Positions 16,744-28,580 of a stretch of 28,580 nucleotides of DNA are shown piece by piece (position 1 is the first letter of the stretch; each line of letters begins with the position of its first letter). This stretch comes from Spirogloea muscicola (Eukaryota > Streptophyta > Zygnematophyceae > Spirogloeales > Spirogloeaceae). The notes beneath the pieces were generated by a model. It was not told the DNA's origin. It worked only from the letters and a program-made list of their open reading frames with translations, and made no database searches. The stretch is from assembly GCA_009602725.1 (NCBI GenBank), contig WELB01000089.1:70866-99445 (forward strand), written 5' to 3'. Both the position numbers and the translations under genes were made by a program.

Positions 16744-19700
16744 ATGGCGGTGGGCAAGGCGGCAGCCGCGGCGGCGGCGGCGGCCGCCTCCAAGTCGTCG
16801 CGGCAACCAGGCATCGGTTCGGAGCCGCTGCGGCGGGCGATCGCGGAGTGCACGCAGCACCACCTCCCGACCAGCGTGCTCGCCTCCGAAGGCCTCCGCA
16901 TCCTTATCGTGAGCTCCTCTTGTCGCCGTCGAGCAACCCTTTCAACTTGTGTTGAGTTGCCGCTGATCACTTGATGACATCACTGATAGACAAACATAGC
17001 ATCATAATTATAGAGAAGGTGTTCGTCTACTGGAAGTGGAGTAAAGCGTGCTTTCTATATTCTGACTTCCTCGCTCTTGCTTGGACATGGCTCGCGTCAT
17101 TTGATAGCAGCACTTGATAAAAGCCCTGCCGCTCTTTCTGGCTCGCTCACCCTCTGCCGGTCCGTTGGCCTGGCTGGCCAGGAGTATCTGTCCAACCCCG
17201 GCACAGTGGATGTCGCCTACAACCTCATCCTCGAGCATGCCATGGCTGAGCGCGATCGAAGGTGCTCACAACGAGGATATGCCGACACACTCTAACAGCA
17301 CACAGTAAGCACGACTGTCTTGCGGGCGTAGGAGATTCCTGCTCATCCTTTCCCGTTGCATTGCATGCTTGCAGTCCCCCAGTGACAGTGCGCTGCGTTG
17401 CCCTTCTGAAGAAGTACCTTTTCAGGTAAGAGCTCCCACAGAAATGGCCTATCATGGCGAGTTTCAGGTGCTTGCCGAGCTGGGTGTCGGCAATCTCTGC
17501 ACATTATCCTTGTTTGGCACCCTGCTCACATTCTCAAGAGAAAAGCAGGTCGTTGGCTTTCCATTCCCTTTATGTCATGTCTGCCAGGTCAGGCTGATTA
17601 TTCTCAGATTGCTCAAATCAGCACGCTCTGAGTTGCACTCTACCTGGTGCAGATATGTGCCGCCAGTGACGGCCCTCCAGCAAATAGACTCATTCTGCGT
17701 GCGGCTGATTGTGGATACTCAAGATGCGAAGACGGTGTCAGTGAAAGAGACTCTTGTGCGAGGTGCAAACCCGGCTGCCACCTCTGCTGCCGGCTCGTCA
17801 GCAGGGCTCGTCAAGTCGCTTGCTTATGTGCGAGCTCTTGTTGCAAGGCATCTTCCGAAACTTTATGCGCAAGCTCAAGCTGCAGATGTCAAGGTATGAC
17901 TTTCATCTACCTGGTTCGCTATCTGCAGGGGGTCACCATTGATAATTTCTGACTTCATGCAATCTGATAATTTTATGAAGTATTAAATTCTCAGATGCAA
18001 CGGGCTTGAGGAAAGACAGCTTGGACTGATCTTCACCCTTTGTTTGGCATTTTGGTATGCTGCTGACCTGCAATCTGTACTTTGTGTCCATGCAGCTGCC
18101 GAGACCAGAAAGTCCACCGAGGCCCAGAGCAAAGGGCCCTGCTAGTAACTTGAAGCGAGCGAGTCTGGCTGAGTGGGACTTTGCCAAGGTCTCGGCTCTG
18201 GCAATGGCTGGGAGTCCAGAGACAAAGCCAAACGACAACAGATACATTCTCACCGACATCCTCAAGGGGAGATGGAGACTCGACTGGGCTCCATCACCAG
18301 TAGTGATAGTCTCGTAAGTCCACATTGATTGCTTCAGGCCCTTGGCACCTGGCTCACGACTTGTCCTCGTCCGTGTGCCAACTTCCGGTGCTACTTGGGT
18401 CACTGTGAACGGCCATTAGGGGTCATCTCTTAGCTGGTCAGAGACTGGCGCAGTACCAAAAGCAGGATGCTGTCGACTTTCCTTCTGAACTCCTGTTAGC
18501 ATCTTCATGTGCACGCTAGTCGTTTAGAGCCAGTCATGAGCTTCTTGGCACATTAGTTGGGGTCTAGTATCCAATTCAATGTCACATTGTCAATGTCTGT
18601 GGTGAGAGCAGGGGCAATCTTGCTTGTCCACAGCCGAGAGCCCAGCACACCCTGGCAGACACTGGAGCAGCCGCAGTCTTGGTTCAAAACCACAAGCTGG
18701 AAAGTCTGCAGGTTGGGGTTCCTTGTATTCAAGGCGACTTCCTGCACAGCTCAGATGTCATCACTTTGTCAAACTCTGAGATGGTCAGCACACATTTGAG
18801 GACAATTGCTGCCAATAAGCGGCTCAAGGGGCCTGCTCTTGCAAAAGGGTAAGCCCTTACAGGTAGTTGGCATGTAAACTGACTCGCAAGATGTGGAAAT
18901 ACATATTCTGCTTCATGAATCATCATGATCATCTAATTTATGAGGGCCTGCTGTGCTCCTATTCATTGTTGGAGACTCCTACTACATTGGGATGCCACCG
19001 CTGTCCTTCTTGTCATGTTTACCTGTGGACAAACTGACCACTAAGACCTGACTCGAAGAAGCTGTGCAAACTGTGCAGCGAAGGTGATGGATTTGCAACC
19101 ATTCGAAGACGTGTCAGGCCTCCATTCCAGTACCGTCATTACAGGTATATTGGGCATTGCCAAAGCTTGCCCTTACAAGGATTAGTAATTTAGTGGATGA
19201 AGCTCAAAGATGCTGCAACGTGGGCTCATATAAGAAACTGTGTTGTGCTACATGTTGTGGTAGTTGTGTCTTCATACACACCATCCTAATAGCTATCTGA
19301 CCGAGTGGACAGTACGCTTTATTGTTGATGACAGTGAGCAGCAGCCCCTTCGTTTGAGCGAGATAGAGATGGAGGAGGTCATTCTGGCTGTCTGCAGTGC
19401 AAGTCCTGGCGTGCCTGGAGGCCCTCACTTGACCGGGCATGCAAAATTGGCAGCAGAGGCTGCTGATGTTGCAGCCTCTGTCCTTATCAAACTCTTCATT
19501 GACATGTATGACTGTGGGTCCACATAATCTGCTCTCAGAGTGATATATAAATCTTTAATTGCATTTGTGCTGAGGTGTGGCTGAAAACCTCGTTTTGCTT
19601 CTATGCTGTGGTTAGATGGCACTTTTGTATGACAACCGCTCATTGAGTATTGTGCTTGTCAACAGGTATATGTTTGATCCTGAAGTTGCGGCCCCAATGA

Positions 19701-22700
19701 CATTATCTGTACTTGAGGTCAGTATCGAGTCTGTCTCCCACAACATGTGCAAGACCTGATCTGGATGCTGAGGTAGGAAGCTGCTGAGCTTCTATGGCAC
19801 TTGCTTCTTGCGAAGATTGCGGGACTCCTTGATTTGAACAGAATGTCTGGGGATGACAAGACACCTCAGTGTGTGTCCCGCAGACTGAGGCAAGTCAGCA
19901 GCTCAGGTGCTCAGCCTGCAGTCACTCCAAGACTGCCTTCGGTTTGACTATGCAAAGCAGCACTGATTGATTGTTGTTGTGCAGAGCATGTTGGCGTCAC
20001 ACGCTTCGCCTATCCGGTCCAGGGCATTCGATCTCATATTGAACCTGGCTGTACACGCACACCTCCTGGAGCCCCTCCAGGCCGAAGACCACCCTGGAGG
20101 CGAGATTGACGGCCGAACAAAGTCCCCAGAGTGGCTCTCACCTGACCATCCCCACTCCCACGACTCAACAGCGGCTCTGGGTCTGCCAGCTTACAAGGCC
20201 TTTGAGGCATGGCTGCTCAACATTGCCAACGAGATGCTACTTTACCTGGTGCAGGTGAGTGCTTGGGACTGACTAATTGGTTCACATATGCATATTTTTG
20301 AGTTAGTAGCCATCTAATATTTCAACATCCTCCTCTTAGTCCTGGTCTTCCTAGAAGCTCCCCGTTATATAAGTCCTTGCATGCCTTGCTATATACACAG
20401 TCCTGCTGCATTTCAGCTGCTGATGATGATACATCTATCTAATACGTGAACGACTCTGAGTGCACATCTCCCAATCTGAGGGTATGCAGATGGAGGAGAG
20501 CGAGGAAGTTGTCTGGGCATCAGCTCTGAGCTCCTTCCTCTACCTTGTGGCCGATAGAGGTCAAATTATTGCTGCCAGGCTGTCTCGCTTAGATGTGCGG
20601 GTGAGTTGCAGGTATGATGTACTTGACATTGCGAGGTGCATTACATTAGAAGAGCACGTGGACCTGCAGATTAATCAAGTTAGCATCTTGTACTAGCCTG
20701 TGAGCGATTAGCTGATGTATCACACTGAGAAGGATCCCATACTTGGCATCCATGTCAGGTCCTTGGCATCTTACTGGAGATGAGCCGAGAGCATGGATGG
20801 GCGGAGGAGCTGCACACGCGCCTAGTCCAGATGCTGTCGAACGTGCTTTACTGTGATCCGCTTGGTGCACAGTATAGTGACAATGATGACCGGGGCTTTG
20901 ATGCAAACGGGAAGGCTGTGTTAGACTTGGCCAGATTGGAGCAGCTTGGAGGAATTGAATTCATCTCGACTGAGGTAATGATCACTCGAGTGGCCCACAT
21001 CTGACCTCACTCAGTGATTCGTTGTCTTAACACACTAAGATTTTGTGTCTAAGACCTGTCTGAGGCGCTTGTGAATGACTAAGCAACGCACCATCACAGA
21101 TCTAAACACAGTTTTGGCATCTGGTTTGCAGTATGATCTTGCTCCATCCTCGGAGGCCAGGCGCAACCTCTTTGCAGTTCTGGTGGACTATGTTTTGCTG
21201 GGCTTCAGCAAAGCTGCCAGGATGGCTGGGAAGACGATTCCGCAAGAATACATCTCGGGCGTGTGCTCGGTGCTGGCACAGGCAGATAGCGCAGACTCTA
21301 TGGTCTTGGCTTTCAAGTGCGGGTTGCTCAACTGCTCTCCTGCTGGCACATTAGGCGAGCAGATTGCAGATTGCATTGTGACGGCCATGAGCAGGGACGT
21401 GGAGACGGGTCGATTTAACACCGAGGTGGGATCGATATTGAGGACATACACCACTCTCATCTTGACAAGTGTTTCAAGAAGCTCGTGCAAAAATGCAGTT
21501 CAATTATGCACTTGCAAAGTTACTAGTTTGTAGCCTGCATGCATTTTCACTGCAGCTTTTCACTACAGCCCTGACAAGAGCTCGTCCTGCAATGCAGCTG
21601 CTGAGGGACGTGATGGGGGCGCTCGATGAGCTGGCTGCAGCCCACAGCAGGGTCCCAGCGGCATTCGCCCCGGCTTTGGAGCTGACGCTGGCAACGGACG
21701 CCACCGGCACCGGCGCCGACGGTTCGGAGGAGGCTGCTGCCTGGCACACCCTTGGGCTGCTGCTGCACTCGGCGCGGGCGGCGGACCGGGCCATCGGGCG
21801 CCACTGGCTCCTGAAGCTGCTGAGCCAGGACCTGTCTCGGTCCTCTGGGGCGTCCGCTGGCAGTGGGCTGTCCCAAGAGGCGCGCCTGCTGCGCCAGCTG
21901 TCCCTTGTGGAAAGCGTCTCCAAGGAGGAGAAGGGCTCTCCTGGAGGGTGAGGCCTTCTCCAAAGGGCCCCCATACAAGCTAGTGGCTGCTCTTCTAGCT
22001 CTACATGACTCAGACATGTCGTGTCAGATGCAATGATAGTCTGTAGTTTGCACAGCACTAAGAAGGCTTCGTCCGCGTGTCAGATGTGGTACTCGCCACT
22101 CTGCCTCCTACTGCTAAGCTGCAGACTGTCTTGTAGTGTAGTGATTGCATGTGTGAAATCCAGAACCTCAGCTTCATGTGTTGTTTTGTTCTAGTAGCTC
22201 ACATTCTTGTCCAATCCACTGCGTCCTGATGCCTCAAGCAGGTCGGACAAGGAAATTGTGAAAGCCGACGAGGTGCTGCTATCGGTGAGAATGCTGTGCG
22301 CGCTGCTCCAGGACAAGCGGCCACTGGTGCGGCGGGAGTTCGTCTTGCTGACAGAGAGGATCCTTCTCCAGTACAATGCAGCCCAGTCGCAGCACAGGAT
22401 CAGTGAAAGTCTTCTGGAGGGGCTCGAGGAGGGCCACAAGGTGGTGGCGGAGCATGGGGATCCAGACAGGGCGGTTGGCCTGCTCATGCTCATGTGCAAC
22501 TGCCTGTGGCAGGTTGTCTCCGCAAATGACACTGACCGAGTTCTAATCCTTCAGGTCAGCAAATCAGTTAGGACAATCATGCAATTAAACACTTATATGA
22601 AATACAGATATTGCTGAAAGCAATGTTGATTGTTTCATTGTGCAGCATGAAATTAAGCCCTTTGTAATCGAGTGACTCTGTTATGGAAGAAGACCGACGC

Positions 22701-24488
22701 TGAGAGCTCAATCCTTGTTCTGATGCTCCAATCAGAAAACCATTCGCACTACAAGGGCTGACCATGTCCACGTTCTTATTTGCAGATGTGCAACCTCATG
22801 TTCTCGCAGCTGTGCCTCCCAACCCTTGCTCCGACTGATTCATCCTTGCACTCAAGATCAGCCGCAGAGCCCCAGTTACCTGCCAGCCACAGGCCCGCTG
22901 CGGCCAGCAGTTTGGGGCCTACCGATGGGGTCGTGGCAGCGAGCTCCCCCAGCCTCATGCCAACGTTGGCGGCCACCATCTCCTCTGCACTGTCGCTGTC
23001 GCTCCTGCTCGTTCAAGGACTCGCGCTCTCACCACGGAAGCTCGTTGCGCAGATGCCGACTGCGCTTTTGTACTGGCCCCTCATGCAGGTAGTAACAGAA
23101 GATCCTTTGGGATGTATCTCTCCTCCCTCTTTCGAGAATATTTCTTTTTCATATGTGTGTTTCTGGTCTCTTAATCAAGCCTCGGTCTAGACACCTAGCT
23201 TTGTACAGCCCGTGCTCAGAAGCCTTGAGTACTGGTGAAGCTCAGGCTCATCTTAGGAAACCAGAAAAGGCTCTTGCCCTTCAGAGTTTCTCTGTAGTGT
23301 ATTAGGTAATAACTTGTGCACCTTGTGAGCCTGGGCTTGTTCTTAGACAAAATGCAAAAGGCAGACTACACGTCCTAAAATTACACCCTCGCTATGAAGC
23401 CCAGAGTTACAGGAGAAGTGTATCTGTTGCAAGTCGATGATGTCATAGTCAGTGAGTCAAAGTACGTACTAAGAGCCTTGTGTTCATGGTGTAGTTGGCG
23501 CCGAGCCCCAGCGACGATACTGCACTGGCAACGGCAGTCGGTTCCAGAGGAGGTGCAGGTGTGGGTGCTGCTGGGGACGCCCGAGCTGCGCTCTTGCTAC
23601 TGCTCATCGGGAAGACGTTGAAGTCGGAGCCAGCAATAGAGGAAGTAGGCGGCGACGATTTCTTCAGGTGCTTTTGATCTGGCTGATGTCAGCTTGGAGG
23701 ACTGTCAAGCATAAGTTTTTCAAGTTGCAGATGTTGCAGTACATAATTCTTTTGAGCTGCTGAATTTTTGTTTGAATAATTGCGTGTGCCAGATCCCTGC
23801 TCGACGACCCTGATGCTAGAATTGCATACCTCAGCAGCGCCTTCTTGTTGAAGGTGCGCATGCTTGTCTCACTGCCTCTTCCTCCTAAGATGAAGCACTT
23901 CTGGTCATACGAGCTCCTTCCATCATCAATAGTAAAACTTCTGGATCTACTCGTGACTGCTACTGTTGCTGCTCGTTTGATCTGGCGACCAGCGGATGAT
24001 GACGGAGAATGCCGAGGAGCATCAACGGGCCCTCCACCGGCTCGTCTTCAAGGCTCAGCAGGTGCAGTGGTCCATTCGACTTGTATATGACTTGTTATCG
24101 ACTATTTCTAAGGATGCAGCTGCAACAGGGCATCTTTGGGAGGAAGACTTGTTGCTAGTGATGCGTTAAGTCGCTCGAGCCACTTGTGCAGACTCCTGTC
24201 TTGGGTGATACATGACCCCTTCCTGATGAAATAGAGTGTATATGTTCAAGGTTCGGGTTGATTCAACTTATCTACATCTACGTGCTTTTCTAACAAGGCT
24301 TATCCTCAGCAAGTCAAAGTGCACACTACGATTGGTGCTTTGACTCGACAAGCTCAGCAGAACCACTGGTCTCTTATCTTGTGCTGCAGAGCAACAATGA
24401 GAAGCTCCTGGTGAATCCCTACCTCCAGATACACGGCCTCCTTCAGGCGACGCCCGAGCCGCAGCCCCCCGGCACAGTTGCTGCTTAG
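16744..24488 (+). CDS. At3g12590-like helical-repeat (ARM/HEAT-like) protein, 20 exons
   Basis: Exons: 16744-16908, 17182-17261, 17375-17425, 17653-17893, 18096-18313, 18612-18848, 19079-19144, 19335-19505, 19666-19717, 19985-20254, 20490-20600, 20759-20974, 21132-21425, 21598-21947, 22242-22554, 22786-23088, 23495-23667, 23793-23853, 23993-24061, 24390-24488. All introns are GT-AG and the sum is 3540 nt (1179 residues), the usual length of the plant family. Hallmarks: SEPLRRAIAEC near the N-terminus, VDVAYNLILEHAMAERDRS, PPVTVRCVALLKKYLFR, LVKSLAYVRALVARHLPK, FQYRHYSEQQPLRL, SVLIKLFIDMYMFDPEVAAP, SRAFDLILNLAVHAHLLEPL, EESEEVVWASALSSFLY, SEARRNLFAVLVDYVL, LLLLLIGKT and NNEKLLVNPYLQIHGLLQ at the end. 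The start carries a poly-Ala run. The sequence is mostly amphipathic helices with no catalytic motif, signal peptide or clear membrane span. Its role is not known to me; a scaffold role is only a guess. The acceptor at 22241 was chosen by phase. Confidence 0.9.
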
Positions 24489-25102
24489 CCCATCCACCTT
24501 CCCGTTGACAAGTGTCACCGCTGGCCGGCTTTCAGCCGCAACCTCAGCAGCTGTGGTGCATAAGGCATGTGCAGCGGTTGTGTGTTTGCGTGCTCTGACC
24601 TCTATCATTGACTGTCACACCCCTCTTCACATTCATTGCTTACGTCCTGTGCTAACAATTGATTTCGGCCCCTTCGGACATTGTCAATTATTTTCGGGCT
24701 GGCTGTTCACAGCCCACGCCCCCTTTGGAAGAGCCACTTTCCAAAGATACTTACACAAACCGTGGCCCTTATTGATGTTGCTAGCACCATATACACTATG
24801 TGCACATGTCGGGCAGGATTTTCACTGACTTGCCTGAAACATTGACAATATTTACTGACTTGGTGAATTGTCCGGAAGCATCTCATGATGCATCCAACGT
24901 CTCCAGTGCCTTGAAAGCAAGCAAGAGTTGCTTTTGGAGGATGTACAGAGAGTCCTTCCACAACTTCTCAAAGTGCAGCTCGTCCTAGGCGGTGTCCTCG
25001 CCGCAGCCCGCAGCTTCTCATGACTAAGCTGTTTTGCGGGCAAGACAACCACCCCATCCTGCCCCCTTAGACTAATGGAAGCTTTGAGTCACCTAGGACT
25101 TC
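24489..25102. other. convergent intergenic region (3' flanks of two genes)
   Basis: This is the space between the stop of the plus-strand helical-repeat gene and the stop of the minus-strand MetAP2 gene. Apart from the repeat scrap at about 24655-24750 I see no coding region or RNA gene. A TTACA near 24750 (UGUAA on the minus strand) could be a poly(A) signal for MetAP2. Confidence 0.4.
24655..24750 (+). repeat. solo scrap resembling the retroelement 3' flank
   Basis: CCCCTTCGG, TTCGGGCTGGCT, CACAGCCCACGCCC and CTTTGGAAGAGCCA occur here in the same order and similar spacing as at 14100-14162 in the retroelement cluster. No coding tail precedes it. It is probably a dispersed fragment of the same family lying between two convergent genes. 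Confidence 0.5.
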
Positions 25103-28502
<3,400 letters not shown>

Positions 28503-28580
28503 AGTCAGCGCCGCTGCATCATAGCCCCGCCCGCGAGCGGCGGCGGGCCGTCGTCAAGGCAGCTCGCCTCGCCGCTGCCG

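Noticed and set aside
16134-16970. 278-codon minus-strand open frame over the start of the helical-repeat gene
   Set aside because: It is a shadow of GCC/GCG repeats and includes poly-Ala from the opposite strand's start and the N. The plus-strand start fits the plant family.
20423-20479. Possible C/D-box snoRNA in an intron (ATGATGA at 20423-20429, CTGA at 20456-20459 and 20476-20479)
   Set aside because: The flanks of the C and D boxes cannot pair into the required terminal stem, and such short motifs occur by chance.

Overview
The window looks like nuclear DNA of a green alga (Chlorophyta; a trebouxiophyte-like genome is my best guess, not proven). The genes are dense in introns of about 100-500 nt, the acceptors are mostly TGCAG, the proteins are plant-type, and GC-rich GCC/GCG repeats code for poly-alanine near gene starts. 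Two single N bases (5728 and 16425) sit in GCC repeats, so this is a draft assembly.

Layout, left to right. (1) 380-4686, plus: an ABCG (WHITE-type) half-transporter in about 12 exons. It is intact except for one suspicious point around exon 4. (2) 5640-6695, plus: an alanine-rich coiled-coil protein of unknown function. (3) 6860-8907: two head-to-tail diverged copies of a roughly 1 kb non-coding repeat. (4) 9051-11286, minus: a six-exon CDCA7-like gene (zf-4CXXC_R1 zinc finger) whose last exon also encodes a chromodomain. This is the most interesting gene here. (5) About 11480-16320: a cluster of 5'-truncated, frameshifted pieces of a non-LTR-like retroelement. It carries a CCHC knuckle, a PD-(D/E)XK-like endonuclease region and a recurring C-terminus ending in Arg-Gly-Tyr-stop, plus 61-149 bp inverted repeats. 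(6) 16744-24488, plus: a complete 20-exon, about 1179-residue helical-repeat protein of the plant At3g12590-like family, function unknown. (7) 25103-28502, minus: methionine aminopeptidase 2 in 12 exons, with all metal ligands present but no in-frame ATG inside the window.

The genes do not form a pathway. The transcription layout is: ABCG and the coiled-coil gene on plus; CDCA7-like and the helical-repeat gene divergent, separated by the 5.4 kb retroelement cluster; helical-repeat and MetAP2 convergent, separated by about 0.6 kb that holds another retroelement-tail-like scrap. Exon boundaries were worked out by hand from splice sites, reading phase and family conservation, with no transcript data. 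For the helical-repeat, CDCA7-like and MetAP2 genes all phases close exactly. For ABCG the total is off by one base, which matches a single extra G in the ABC signature.
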